Source: Candidatus Flexifilum affinis
GTDB taxonomy: Bacteria > Chloroflexota > Anaerolineae > Aggregatilineales > Phototrophicaceae
Reading direction: 5' to 3'
Assembly (NCBI GenBank): GCA_016713325.1
Contig: JADJPJ010000037.1
Span: 1-64,000 of the forward strand
Length of the DNA: 64,000 nucleotides
Below, in pieces: positions 28,209 to 38,103 of this stretch. Positions within the stretch are counted from its first letter, which is position 1. Every line of letters begins with the position of its first letter. The translations under genes and the position numbers were made by a program. The notes beneath the pieces were generated by a model. It saw only the letters and a program-made list of their open reading frames with translations. It was not told where the DNA came from and searched no databases.

Positions 28209-29183
28209 CTACTTCTCCCCGATCAGCCGCACGTAAATCGTGCCACCGGTCCCGCCCTTGCGCTTGCGCCGGCGCATCTCGAACCGCTCCGGGTGCGCCT
28301 GCACCAGCAGCAACAGCTGCTTGTGGCCGTAGGTGCGCGGGTCAAAGCCGGGGTCGAGCTGACGAAGACGGTCCCCCAGGGCGCTCAGACGCGCCCAGCC
28401 GTCGTCGCTGACCGCCAGTTCGAAGGCGGTGCGGAACAGCGAGTTCAGATCCGGCGGCATGTTCTCGGTATCGGGGTCGGGCGCGGACTCCGGCAGCGGT
28501 TCGAGGACGGCTTCCAGTTCCGGCTCAGGCACAGGCACAGATCCTCGGACCACCCCGGCGGCAGGTTCAGGCACGGTAACCAGCGGCGCGGGGTCAGGCA
28601 CGGATTGTGGTCCCGGCGAAGGCTTTGCCGAGCTGGTACGCCGCCGGGCCGGCTTGGCCGCCGGGGTTTCGCGCACTGGCGTTTCGCGCACTGGCGTTTC
28701 GCGCGCCGGCGCGACGCGCGACTCGCGAGATTCCACCAGGTTCTCCGTGTAAACGAACATATCGCAGGCATTGACGAAGGCGCGCGGCGTCGTCCGCCTG
28801 CCGATGCCCATGACGAACAGGTTTTTCTCGCGAATGCGCATGGCCAGCTTGGTGTAGTCGCTGTCCGACGACACCAGACAGAAGCCATCCACACCGGCAG
28901 TGTAAAGAATGTCCATGGCGTCGATGATCAGCGCGCTGTCGGTGGCGTTCTTGCCGACGGTGTAGCTGAACTGCTGGATCGGCTGCACGGCGTAGGTGTG
29001 CAGGGTAGATTTCCAGCTCTTCATGCTGCTTTCTGTCCAGTCACCGTAAATGCGCCGGATGGTGATGACGCCATACTTGCTGGCTTCGGCAATCATTTTG
29101 TCCATGATAGAGGGTTGTGCGTTGTCGCCGTCGATCAGCATCGCCAGCCGGCGCTGACCGGGCAGAGGAAGGTCAGACATCAT
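28209..29183 (-). CDS. NYN-domain RNase-like protein with C-terminal LOTUS/OST-HTH domain
   Basis: 324 residues. The N-terminal NYN (PIN-like) domain covers ~12-145, with acidic residues D18 (LIDGDN), D82 (KNATDSAL) and D107/D109 (SSDSDY), the usual Mg2+ site of such nucleases. A Pro/Glu-rich linker follows (160-240), with a repeated RETPV unit that reflects a 15-base DNA repeat near 28680. The OST-HTH/LOTUS RNA-binding module lies at ~245-320 (LGDRLRQLDPGFDPRTYGHK) with a basic tail. It resembles LabA-like/DUF88 proteins. A role in RNA processing is inferred from domains only. It follows the sulfatase gene in map order on the same strand. Confidence 0.85.
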   Translation of the reverse strand: MMSDLPLPGQRRLAMLIDGDNAQPSIMDKMIAEASKYGVITIRRIYGDWTESSMKSWKSTLHTYAVQPIQQFSYTVGKNATDSALIIDAMDILYTAGVDGFCLVSSDSDYTKLAMRIREKNLFVMGIGRRTTPRAFVNACDMFVYTENLVESRESRVAPARETPVRETPVRETPAAKPARRRTSSAKPSPGPQSVPDPAPLVTVPEPAAGVVRGSVPVPEPELEAVLEPLPESAPDPDTENMPPDLNSLFRTAFELAVSDDGWARLSALGDRLRQLDPGFDPRTYGHKQLLLLVQAHPERFEMRRRKRKGGTGGTIYVRLIGEK

Positions 29184-29291
29184 GCGCCTCCTGAGTACAA
29201 TCTATCAACTATAGCTCAGGAGGCCGGAAAACGCCGGAGATGCGCCGCATTTGAACCGGGACGCATCTCCGTGCTTCCATTGGAAGGGCGT

Positions 29292-30833
29292 TTAAGCGGA
29301 CCCTGTGTCGCCGCTCACCGCGTCGCTGGGTAGGGCGTTGTTGGGTGCAGCGTCGCTGGGTAGGGCGTCGCTGGGTGCAGCGTTGTTCTGCAGAGCGTCG
29401 GCCGGCCCCCAGGGAGCAAACGCCAGCGTCCCATAGTTGTTGAAGATCAGCTCGTCACGCTCTCGTTCGGCGAAGCGCCACATCCGGCGTACCAGATCAT
29501 GCTTGACCTCGTCGTAGGCCGGATCCTTTGCGACGTTTTTCAACTCGTACGGGTCAGCCGTGAGATCGTACAGCTCATCGAAGTCGAAGCCGTTGTAAAC
29601 GTACTTGTGCGTGTCGGTCGCGACAATCCGCTGCGAGTAATACAGCTCAACGCCGTTGAGCTGGGTGTAGAACGTGTTGTCCCACTCCACAGGCTCATCC
29701 CGCAGCAAGGGCGCGACGCTGCGACCGCTGAGCGAATAAGGCGCCTCGACTCCGGCCAGTTCCAGGAAGGTGGGCATGAAATCGGCCAGCGTCACAAAAC
29801 GATTGTCCTCCCGCCCCGGATTGGCGATGCCTTTCGGCCAGCGGGCGATCATACCGATGTTGTAGGCTTCGCGGAAGGAGGGGACGCCTTTTAGATACAG
29901 ACCGTGGGCACCGCAGTAATCGCCATGATCGCTCAGACGCAGCACCAGGGTATTGTCCGCCTGTCCGGTGGCTTCCAGCGCCGCCAGGACTTCGCCAAAC
30001 ATCATGTCCTCCATGGTACAGAACGCCCAGTAGTGGCGTATGGAGTCGCGGACCTCGTCGTCGCTGAGCTGGCTCCAGAACTGCTGTCGCATGCGTTGAT
30101 ACACGCCGGGCTTGTCGCTGAGATCGTCATGGTAGTTCGGGGGCAGCGGAATGTCGTCGAGGTTGTACATGTCGACATAGCGCTTCTCGACGACGAAGGG
30201 GTCATGGGGACCGACGGGTCCGATGAAGAGGAACCAGGGTTCTTCCTGTGCGGCCAGCCGTGGCAGCGCATCGATGCCGGACTTGACGACCCGATAATCG
30301 TCATGATCCTCGTAGCCATTGGGCGTTGGCGACTCATAGCTGTCGAAGACGACGAAATTGCCCCATCCGGGGCGGACCACCTGCCCCCAGCGGCGCGTCT
30401 CGTCGAACTGCCGGGTGCGATAGGCCTCGATCGGAAGGTAATGCTTGGTTCCGATGCCGGCGGTGATCTCTAACTGCTCCCATTCGCGATCGGATGGGTC
30501 TTCCATCGCGCTGACGTGCCACTTGCCCGCGAAGGCCGTGTTGTAGCCGGACTCGGCCAGCAGTTCGCTGAACATCTGCACGCCGTCGTACAGGCCATAG
30601 TGGATGGCGGATGGGTTCATGACGTTGTTGTAGATGCCATGCCGGCTGGGATACAGGCCCGTCATGAAGGTGGCGCGAGACGGACAGCAGTGCGGCGACG
30701 GGCAAAAGGCGTTGTCGAAGAGGACGCCCTCACGCGCGAATTGCGACGCATGGGGCGTGATACACGGGTGATCGGGGTGCAGCACCGCACCTTGTTCCTG
30801 GTCGGTCATAAAGACAAGTATGTTGGGACGCAT
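29292..30833 (-). CDS. Sulfatase (formylglycine-dependent, alkaline phosphatase superfamily)
   Basis: 513 residues from ATG 30833. Metal residue D11 (VFMTDQEQ); the sulfatase motif CCPSR at 49-53, in which C49 is expected to become formylglycine; further SDHGDYCGAHG with metal ligands. It hydrolyses sulfate esters, probably of a sugar, since it lies 23 bases beyond two sugar permeases in one operon. No signal peptide is seen, so it acts in the cytoplasm on imported substrate. The C-terminal ~30 residues are an Ala/Ser/Asp/Asn-rich repeat encoded by a minisatellite at about 29310-29395. A formylglycine-generating enzyme must be encoded elsewhere. Confidence 0.9.
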   Translation of the reverse strand: MRPNILVFMTDQEQGAVLHPDHPCITPHASQFAREGVLFDNAFCPSPHCCPSRATFMTGLYPSRHGIYNNVMNPSAIHYGLYDGVQMFSELLAESGYNTAFAGKWHVSAMEDPSDREWEQLEITAGIGTKHYLPIEAYRTRQFDETRRWGQVVRPGWGNFVVFDSYESPTPNGYEDHDDYRVVKSGIDALPRLAAQEEPWFLFIGPVGPHDPFVVEKRYVDMYNLDDIPLPPNYHDDLSDKPGVYQRMRQQFWSQLSDDEVRDSIRHYWAFCTMEDMMFGEVLAALEATGQADNTLVLRLSDHGDYCGAHGLYLKGVPSFREAYNIGMIARWPKGIANPGREDNRFVTLADFMPTFLELAGVEAPYSLSGRSVAPLLRDEPVEWDNTFYTQLNGVELYYSQRIVATDTHKYVYNGFDFDELYDLTADPYELKNVAKDPAYDEVKHDLVRRMWRFAERERDELIFNNYGTLAFAPWGPADALQNNAAPSDALPSDAAPNNALPSDAVSGDTGSA

Positions 30834-30856
30834 GTTTGTTCCTTGATTTCGGGCCT

Positions 30857-31735
30857 TCATTTCAGGCCGGTATGAGCGATGCCCTGGATGAAGTAGCGCT
30901 GGTAAAGCAGAAAGACAATGAGAATCGGCAGCAGCGAAAGCAGGCCCATCGCCATGATCTGGCTCCACTCGCTGTAGTAGAAGCCCTTCATGTAATTGAG
31001 GCCCAACTGGACCGTGTAATTCTGCTGGCTCGACAACACGACCAGCGGCCAGATGAAGCCGTTCCAGCTCCACGAGAAGGACATGATCACCAGCACGGCA
31101 ATCGCCGGCCTGGAAAGCGGCAGCACGATGCGCCGGAAGATCAGCAGTTCACCGGCCCCATCCAGGCGCGCCGCTTCCAGCAGTTCGTCGGGAAAAGCGA
31201 CCATGAACTGCCGGACGAAGAAGATGCCGAATGCCTCGGCCGATGCCGGAATGATCACGCCCCAGGGCGAGTTGGCCAACCCCAGGCTGGAGACGACGAT
31301 GAAACGGGGGACCAGGATGACCTGAATCGGCATGGTCAGGGTCGCGACCATCATGAAGAAGAGGACGTTACGCCCAAAGAATTGAAACTTGGCAAACGTG
31401 TAACCGCCGAGCAGGTTGATCGTGACCGTGATCAGGGTACGCATGGAGGCAATGAAGATGGTGTTGGCGTACCACTGCCCCCAGGGCAGTTTTCCCCAGC
31501 CATCCTGGAAGTTGATGAGCGTGAGCGAGCGAGGGATGAGGCTGACATCGCGCGCGATGGCTTCGCGGGTAGGCATGAACGCGGTCGCCGCCATCCAGTA
31601 GATCGGGAAGATCATCACCACCGCGCCCAGCACCAGACCGAGCAAGATGAACCCTTTGACGATGCGCTCCCGACGCTTCGCCCGGCGCCGCACGTCCTCA
31701 AGGGTCAGAAGCTCTGCGGATGCGGTTGCTGCCAT
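30857..31735 (-). CDS. Sugar ABC permease, MalG type
   Basis: 292 residues, six membrane helices, EAA loop DELLEAARLDGAGELLIFRRI. It starts one base after the MalF-type gene stops. Part of lacI - binding protein - permease - permease - sulfatase. There is no ATPase in this cluster. Confidence 0.92.
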   Translation of the reverse strand: MAATASAELLTLEDVRRRAKRRERIVKGFILLGLVLGAVVMIFPIYWMAATAFMPTREAIARDVSLIPRSLTLINFQDGWGKLPWGQWYANTIFIASMRTLITVTINLLGGYTFAKFQFFGRNVLFFMMVATLTMPIQVILVPRFIVVSSLGLANSPWGVIIPASAEAFGIFFVRQFMVAFPDELLEAARLDGAGELLIFRRIVLPLSRPAIAVLVIMSFSWSWNGFIWPLVVLSSQQNYTVQLGLNYMKGFYYSEWSQIMAMGLLSLLPILIVFLLYQRYFIQGIAHTGLK

Positions 31736-31736
31736 C

Positions 31737-32669
31737 TCAGGCCTCCCCCTGGCGATTAACTCGCCACTGAACCAGCGTGAAGCCCATGATGATCACCATC
31801 AGCACCAGGCCGAGGGCGTTGGCATACCCGTAGCGCTTGAGTTCGAACGCCTGCTCGTAGATGTAGACCGGCAGCACCGTCGTCGAATAACCGGGGCCGC
31901 CGCCCGTCATGACGTAGACGAGATCGAACGATTCGAACGAGTAGATGACATTCAGGACGAGCAGCAGGAAGGTTGAAGGACGGAGGAGTGGAAAGATGAC
32001 GAAGCGAAAGCGCTGCCATCCGGTCGCCCCATCGACCTTCGCCGCGTCGTGAAACTCCTGTGGAATCCCCTGCAAACCGGCGAGGTAGACCACCATGCAG
32101 AAGCCCAGTCGTATCCAGACGGTCGAGATGATCAGCGTCAGCATGGCGGTGTTGGGAGAGCTGAGCCAGTTCACCCGGCCCAGACCGAGGCTGCGCAGCG
32201 TGGCGTTGACGATCCCATAGCTGTCGTTAAATATCCACGTTCCCAGAGTGCCGACGACCACCGCTGAGACGACGACGGGAATGAAGTAGATCGTCCGCAG
32301 GAGACCACGCCCCGGCAGAACGACGTTCAGGCCAAAGGCAGCGAGGAGACCGAGCGCCATGCTGAACGGGATGACGCCCAGCGCATAGGCGAGCGTGTTT
32401 CTGAGAGCGATCCAGAAGATTTCGTCGCCAAAGATCTCGATGAAGTTCTGCAAGCCGATGAACTGCGGAATGTCGATCCCGCGCCACTCATGGAAACTCA
32501 TCCACAGGGAGTAGACGATCGGGATGAAGATGAAGATGGTGAAGACGATCAGGTTTGGGGTCAGAAACAGATACGGAACGGCCTTACGCTGATGGTGGTC
32601 CCACCACTCACGGAGTCCACCCCGCCGCGCCTGGACACTGCCCCGCGCAACCTGCTGCTCGGTCGCCAT
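31737..32669 (-). CDS. Sugar ABC permease, MalF type
   Basis: 310 residues, six helices (AVPYLFLTPNLIVFTIFIFI as the first), EAA loop QEFHDAAKVDGATGWQRFRF. Translated just before its MalG partner. It forms the import channel with it; substrate likely the same sulfated or substituted sugar as the sulfatase, by inference. Confidence 0.92.
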   Translation of the reverse strand: MATEQQVARGSVQARRGGLREWWDHHQRKAVPYLFLTPNLIVFTIFIFIPIVYSLWMSFHEWRGIDIPQFIGLQNFIEIFGDEIFWIALRNTLAYALGVIPFSMALGLLAAFGLNVVLPGRGLLRTIYFIPVVVSAVVVGTLGTWIFNDSYGIVNATLRSLGLGRVNWLSSPNTAMLTLIISTVWIRLGFCMVVYLAGLQGIPQEFHDAAKVDGATGWQRFRFVIFPLLRPSTFLLLVLNVIYSFESFDLVYVMTGGGPGYSTTVLPVYIYEQAFELKRYGYANALGLVLMVIIMGFTLVQWRVNRQGEA

Positions 32670-32753
32670 GGTCGGTCCTCTAGTGAGCTTCTGGAAGGGA
32701 AAAGCCTGCCTGGCCCCTTCGGGAGTCCGAAGAGGCCAGAGGCAAATGCGCGG

Positions 32754-34028
32754 CTAACTATCCGCAAGCGCTTCGGTGAGACCCTCCGCAATCGCCTGCG
32801 CGGTGTCCTCGACGGACTGGCCGCTTGTCCAGGCAAGCTCCATCTGATCGGCGATGGTCCGGTTGATGGCCGGGAAATTCGGCAGCGCCATGATCCGCGC
32901 CATGTGCGGGTTGATCTCCGAGAGCAGCTCGCCGGCGAAGAAGTCCATCTCTTCCGGCAGATCCGACCATTCGACGCCGGCGTCGATCACCGACTGGCGC
33001 GTGGGCAGGAACAGGCTGATGGCGGCGAACTCGGCCATACTCTCGGGATTGGTCGCGAACTTGACGAAATCGGCGGCGATCTCCGGATTGGCGCTGTCCT
33101 TGGTCACGGCGAGACCCGTCCCGCCGAAGTCCGCGCCCTGGCCGCTGCCGCACGGCATGTAGGTGACGCCCCAGCTTCCCTCATCCATGTTGGCAGCGAG
33201 GAACGGCATAATGTAGTTGCCGTGAATCAGCATGCCGGCGAGACCGTTGACAAACAGATTCTCCGGGACTTCCTGGCCGCGCATGGTGTTGCCCGCGGCG
33301 ACCAGACCCTCCGTGTACCAGCGCTGCGTCCAGGCGATGGTCTCCAGACCCGCAGGTTCGGTGATCATCGGCGCGCTCAGATCATCGCTGAGCAGTTGGC
33401 CGCCGTTTTCGTAGAGGAGGGCCATCCAGCGCTTGCCGTTGGTGGCCAGATGCGAGAAGCCGTATTCGGCATCGCTCGCGTCGCGGATCTGAGCCGCCAC
33501 ATCGACGAACTCGTCGTACGTCCAGCATTCGTCCATGCTCGCCGGAGGGGTGATCCCGGCGGCTTCAAAGTAGGCCTTGTTGTAGAACACGCCAAAGGTA
33601 TCGGTGTTCAGCGGCAGGCCGTAAATTCCACCCTGGTAGGTCATGAGTTCCATCGCCGCCGGCAGGAAGTCTTCGGTGAAACCTTCTTCCAGGTAGGGCG
33701 AAAGCTCAATCAGACCGGACGACTGGGCGTAATGGACAATGTCGCCGCGGAAGCCGCCGCGCACGACATCCGGCGCCTCGCCGGCCGCCAGTCGAACATC
33801 CAGCAGTTCAACCGCGTTCGCGGCGGGCAGCAGCTCCAGATTGACGGTGACGCCCGGATTGGCAGCCTGATAACGCTCGACAATCGACCGGAAAGCGGCT
33901 TCCTCTGCGGCGCCGGCCCAGGCGGCAAACGTAATTTCGACATTCTGGGCAGCGACCAGCCCGACGGAGAGAGACCCTATGAGAGCGATGAGGACAACGA
34001 AAAAGACAAGGCTTTTCTGACGCATCAT
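32754..34028 (-). CDS. Extracellular sugar-binding protein
   Basis: 424 residues. A Sec signal peptide (KSLVFFVVLIALIGSLSVGLVAAQ) precedes the mature family-1 fold (VEITFAAWAGAAEEAAFRSI; YGLPLNTDTFGVFYNKAYFE). It is the first structural gene after the LacI-type regulator, 84 bases away, and a candidate operator lies in that gap. ATG 34028 or 34025. Confidence 0.9.
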   Translation of the reverse strand: MMRQKSLVFFVVLIALIGSLSVGLVAAQNVEITFAAWAGAAEEAAFRSIVERYQAANPGVTVNLELLPAANAVELLDVRLAAGEAPDVVRGGFRGDIVHYAQSSGLIELSPYLEEGFTEDFLPAAMELMTYQGGIYGLPLNTDTFGVFYNKAYFEAAGITPPASMDECWTYDEFVDVAAQIRDASDAEYGFSHLATNGKRWMALLYENGGQLLSDDLSAPMITEPAGLETIAWTQRWYTEGLVAAGNTMRGQEVPENLFVNGLAGMLIHGNYIMPFLAANMDEGSWGVTYMPCGSGQGADFGGTGLAVTKDSANPEIAADFVKFATNPESMAEFAAISLFLPTRQSVIDAGVEWSDLPEEMDFFAGELLSEINPHMARIMALPNFPAINRTIADQMELAWTSGQSVEDTAQAIAEGLTEALADS

Positions 34029-34066
34029 GAACCTCCAAAAAGAAATCTCGAATTGTTACGTTTTGT

Positions 34067-34084
34067 TACGTGTAGCGATACGTA
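34067..34084. promoter_or_regulatory. Candidate LacI-family operator
   Basis: TACGTGTAGCGATACGTA: 14 of 18 bases are palindromic around a central GC, as in LacI/GalR operators. It sits in the 84-base gap before the binding-protein gene, next to a GTTACGTTTTGTTACG direct repeat. Confidence 0.5.
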
Positions 34085-34112
34085 TGGATACTAGTTGGGA
34101 TTCAGAATGTTG

Positions 34113-35180
34113 TCAACCACCCTCCGCCCGTCTGGAACCGCAGGAATCACGCACCACCAGTTGAGTGGGAAGCACCACGGAAACCGGGGTGGAGTCAGGG
34201 TACATTCGAAGATTCTGAAGGAGGCGCAGCGCGTAGCTTCCCATCTGCTCCTTTGGCACCTGCACGGTCGTCAGGGCCGGGCGGATCATGCTGGCATTGG
34301 GAATGTCGTCAACGCTGACCAGCGCGACATCCTCCGGGACGCTCAGACCTGCGTCGTGCAGCGCCGCGAGAACGCCGATCGCCGTCTCGTCGCTCGACGC
34401 AAACACGGCGGTGAAGTCCCGACCCGCCTGCGCCTGGGCGACAAGCGCACAGGCCGCGTCATAGCCCCCCTTGGGCGGAAGCGAGTGGATCAGCAGCATA
34501 AGGCGGGGATCGGGCTGAATGTTGTTGCGCAGCAGCGTCTGCCGGTAGCCTTCGATGCGCCCGTCGTTCGTGCCGACATAGGCGATCCGCGTATGGTCGA
34601 GGGCGACAAGGTGCTGAACCGCCTTGCATCCGGCGTCGTGAAGATCGAAGACGACGGCGGGCAGGTCAAAGACAGGCTCCCCCAGGCAGACGATATTGGG
34701 AATACGCTCGATGATGCGGCGACCCAGGAGTTCCCCTTCGGCAGTGAGCGTCATCTCTGACGGTCGGACGAGAATGAGTTCCGAAATCTCCTCCGGATGG
34801 ACATGCTCGTTGAACAGCACCGGATCGCGCAGATCGTTGAAGAAGTGCATGAACCGTATCCGGCGGCCCTGAAGATACGACTCCTCGTAAATTCCGGCCA
34901 GGACAGCGGCCCAGAAGGGACGCTTGAACATGGCCGTATCGCCGCCGACGATGATGCCGATCTCGCGCTTTGCCTGCCGCGTGTCCGACTTCAACCCCTG
35001 CGCGAATTTATTGGGACGATAGCCCAGTTCGTCGATCGCCTGCAGGACACGAGCGCGGGTCTCGCCCGCAACGGTCCGAGGCCCATCGTTGATGACGTAG
35101 GAGACCACCGACGAGCTTACGCCGGCTCTCTGAGCGACATCCCGCTGGGTAACGGGGCGGTGAAGGGTGTGTTTCTCCAT
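34113..35180 (-). CDS. LacI-family transcriptional regulator
   Basis: 355 residues. N-terminal helix-turn-helix VTQRDVAQRAGVSSSVVSYV with the hinge helix PNKFAQGL, then a periplasmic-binding-like effector domain (GIIVGGDTAMFKRPFWAAVL; VFASSDETAIGVLAAL). It probably represses the adjoining importer-sulfatase operon until its sugar is present. It lies upstream on the same strand. Confidence 0.92.
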   Translation of the reverse strand: MEKHTLHRPVTQRDVAQRAGVSSSVVSYVINDGPRTVAGETRARVLQAIDELGYRPNKFAQGLKSDTRQAKREIGIIVGGDTAMFKRPFWAAVLAGIYEESYLQGRRIRFMHFFNDLRDPVLFNEHVHPEEISELILVRPSEMTLTAEGELLGRRIIERIPNIVCLGEPVFDLPAVVFDLHDAGCKAVQHLVALDHTRIAYVGTNDGRIEGYRQTLLRNNIQPDPRLMLLIHSLPPKGGYDAACALVAQAQAGRDFTAVFASSDETAIGVLAALHDAGLSVPEDVALVSVDDIPNASMIRPALTTVQVPKEQMGSYALRLLQNLRMYPDSTPVSVVLPTQLVVRDSCGSRRAEGG

Positions 35181-35277
35181 AGTTCGACCTGACAGTGGAT
35201 CATTTGTTGCCCATTGGTTGCCGTGGATTCTAGCACAATGAGCCTGTACAGGCCTTGAAGGCGTGTCGTCGTCGCGA

Positions 35278-37710
35278 TTACGACACGCCGTACAGCGCGC
35301 GGTAGATGGCGTGGTAGCCGTAGATCCGTTCGACGTAGATGCGCGTGCTGTCGATAGTGATGGCCGTCATGAACTGATCCGGGTCGTCGCCGGCCACGCC
35401 CAGCCACTCGATGGCCCGCCCCGGCCCGGCGTTGTAGCCGGCCAGCGCCGCGACGGCATTCTGGTCGAAGCGGTCGAGCTGCTCGTTGAGGTAGAACGCG
35501 CCAAATGCCACCCCGGCGTAGGGGCTGAACAGATCGCTGTGCTGGTAATCGGGGAAGCGAATCTGCTCGGCGATGTACTGCGCCGTGCCGGGCACCACCT
35601 GCGTCAGACCTTTTTCGCCGGCCGCCGCCGTGGCATAGGTATTGAACAGGCTTTCGTGGCGCATCAGGGACAGCAGCAGCAGCGGGTCGAAGTCGTAGCG
35701 CTCTGCCTCGCGCAGCACCAGATCGAGGTAGTAGGCGGGGTAGCGCATGCGGGCGATGAACGCCGGCGCCGCCAGCGTCCCTACGTTGGCCGCCCGGATG
35801 ACATAGGACGACGCTAGCAGCGAGTAGTAGTAGGCGCCGATGCCGCGCAGATAGATCGCCAGTTGGTAGGACGCCAGCGCGTTCTCACGGTTGGCTTCGA
35901 CGACGCTGTCGAACTCCGCACCGGCCTCGTCGATGGCGCCCACCGCCCAGAGTTCCGCACCGCGCACAGTCGCAGCGGTCAGTTCCGGGGAGAGCGGCCA
36001 CAGCGCGCCCGCCTGCTCGATGGCGAAGGTCGCGCGCAGCCAGTTCTCCGCCTCGGCGATCTGCGCGGCGTCGTCAAAGCTGAACGTCCACTGAGCCGGC
36101 GGGGCAAAGGCGGCGCGGCCGTCGATGATGTCGCGGGCGCGAGCGGCGAAGAACGAATCCGGCGCAGCGCCGATCACCTGGCCAAAGGCCTGCCCTGCCG
36201 CGGTCGAGTCGCCGCGCTGGAGCGCCAGCCGCCCCAACCAGAAGTAGGCCGTCGCCTGATCTTCGCCGGTGGTCTTGGTCCCCAGCTCGGCGTAGTAGCG
36301 CTCCGCCGCCGAGACATTGCCCAGGCGGTAGGCGTTGGTCGCGGCCAGGAATAGTCCGTCGATGGCCTGCTGGGTGGCCGGGTGTTCATCGGCCAGCCGC
36401 TCGAACAGCACGTTGGCTTCATTCGGCTGGTCGTTGGTGCTGTACAGGTAGCCGGCGCGCCAAAGGGCCTCCGCCGCTTCCGGCAGGTAGCCATAGGCGT
36501 CGGCGATGCTGACATAGGCGCCAATCGCGCCGGGGATGTCGTCGGCCAGGAAGCGGGTCCGGCCCTGCTCCAGCAGCGCCGCGCCGAACAACGGATCGGT
36601 CTTGAAGCTCTCGACAATGGTCTGGAAGGCCGTCACCGCCGCCTCGGTATTGCCGAGCGCGCGATAGGCCTGTCCGAGCAGCAGATGGAAAGCCGCCGGA
36701 ATTTCGCCCACGCTGCTGCGCGACGAGGCCCAGCGGTTGAGGGCATCGACGGCGGCAGGATAGTCGCCATAGGCAAACGCGACGCGGCCGCGCAGGTATT
36801 CGTCGACCGGCTGGGCGTTCTGCCTCAGGATCTGCATCGCCTCGTAGCCGTGCGGCGTTTCCGGCCATTCCTGAAGGAGGGTGGCCATGCGGGTGAGCGC
36901 CGCCTCGGTATTGCCCGCGTCGAGCAGCGCCCGCGCCGCGCGCATGGCGATGTCGGCGCGGTAGGCCGCGTTCTGCGACGCCGCCAGGATGGCGTCGTAC
37001 TGCGCCACCGCCTCGTCAACCCGGCCGGCATTGAGCAGCACCAGCGCCGCCCGTTCGCGCAGCGCTAGCGCCGGCACCAGCGCCCGACTGGCCTCAGTGG
37101 CCTGCTGGTAGCTGGCCAGAGCCGCCTCCAGTTGACCCAGCGCCAACTGCGCATCGGCCGTGCGCTCCAGGGCATAGCTGTCGAGCATCCCCGGCCGCAG
37201 CGTCATGTAGGCTTTGAAATCGTCTATAGCCGCCTGCCACTCGCTGGTCCCCAGGAAGGCTTCGCCGCGCAGGAAACGCCCACGGACGGCGTACTCGCTA
37301 TCCGGGAAATCCTCGACCAGCCGGGTCAGGTGCTGGACGGCCTCGACGAACATCCCTTCGAGCAGCATGGCCCTGCCAATGCCGTAATAGGCCGCAGCCT
37401 GGGCGTCGGGGGGAGCCTCCTGGCGCAATATGACCTGATAGGTCATGGCTGCGTCCTGGAAGGTGCCGTTGAGAAGCTGCCGGTCACCCAGGAGCAGAAG
37501 CTGCTCCGGCGGGACGGTCGGCGTGGGCGGAAGGGTGGGTTCAGGAGTCGTGGTGGGAAGCACCGGCACGGTGGGCAGCGCGGTTTCGGCCTGGGCGAGC
37601 ACCAGATCGCCAGACGCGTCGCTGATGACGGTCGGCGTCTCCGGCGTGTTCAGATTGCAGCCCGCCATCAGGAGGGCCGAGCAGGTCAGGATCAGGAGCG
37701 TGTTTCGCAT
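35278..37710 (-). CDS. TPR-containing lytic transglycosylase lipoprotein
   Basis: 810 residues. Lipoprotein signal MRNTLLILTCSALLMAGC with lipidated C18 (lipobox LMAGC). Then about 600 residues of TPR-like helical repeats, and at the C-terminus an SLT domain (MRHESLFNTYATAAAGEKGL with the catalytic Glu in RHES, LTQVVPGTAQYI, AGYNAGPGRAI). It cleaves peptidoglycan glycan chains with anhydro-MurNAc formation at the cell surface. Length and layout resemble Slt70-like enzymes. A PT-rich linker follows the signal, common in this lineage. Confidence 0.9.
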   Translation of the reverse strand: MRNTLLILTCSALLMAGCNLNTPETPTVISDASGDLVLAQAETALPTVPVLPTTTPEPTLPPTPTVPPEQLLLLGDRQLLNGTFQDAAMTYQVILRQEAPPDAQAAAYYGIGRAMLLEGMFVEAVQHLTRLVEDFPDSEYAVRGRFLRGEAFLGTSEWQAAIDDFKAYMTLRPGMLDSYALERTADAQLALGQLEAALASYQQATEASRALVPALALRERAALVLLNAGRVDEAVAQYDAILAASQNAAYRADIAMRAARALLDAGNTEAALTRMATLLQEWPETPHGYEAMQILRQNAQPVDEYLRGRVAFAYGDYPAAVDALNRWASSRSSVGEIPAAFHLLLGQAYRALGNTEAAVTAFQTIVESFKTDPLFGAALLEQGRTRFLADDIPGAIGAYVSIADAYGYLPEAAEALWRAGYLYSTNDQPNEANVLFERLADEHPATQQAIDGLFLAATNAYRLGNVSAAERYYAELGTKTTGEDQATAYFWLGRLALQRGDSTAAGQAFGQVIGAAPDSFFAARARDIIDGRAAFAPPAQWTFSFDDAAQIAEAENWLRATFAIEQAGALWPLSPELTAATVRGAELWAVGAIDEAGAEFDSVVEANRENALASYQLAIYLRGIGAYYYSLLASSYVIRAANVGTLAAPAFIARMRYPAYYLDLVLREAERYDFDPLLLLSLMRHESLFNTYATAAAGEKGLTQVVPGTAQYIAEQIRFPDYQHSDLFSPYAGVAFGAFYLNEQLDRFDQNAVAALAGYNAGPGRAIEWLGVAGDDPDQFMTAITIDSTRIYVERIYGYHAIYRALYGVS

Positions 37711-38103
<393 letters not shown>

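Noticed and set aside
27051..29333. 760-codon plus-strand frame
   Set aside because: Antisense to the double-GAF kinase and NYN gene; composition is Arg/Gln/His-rich without domains.
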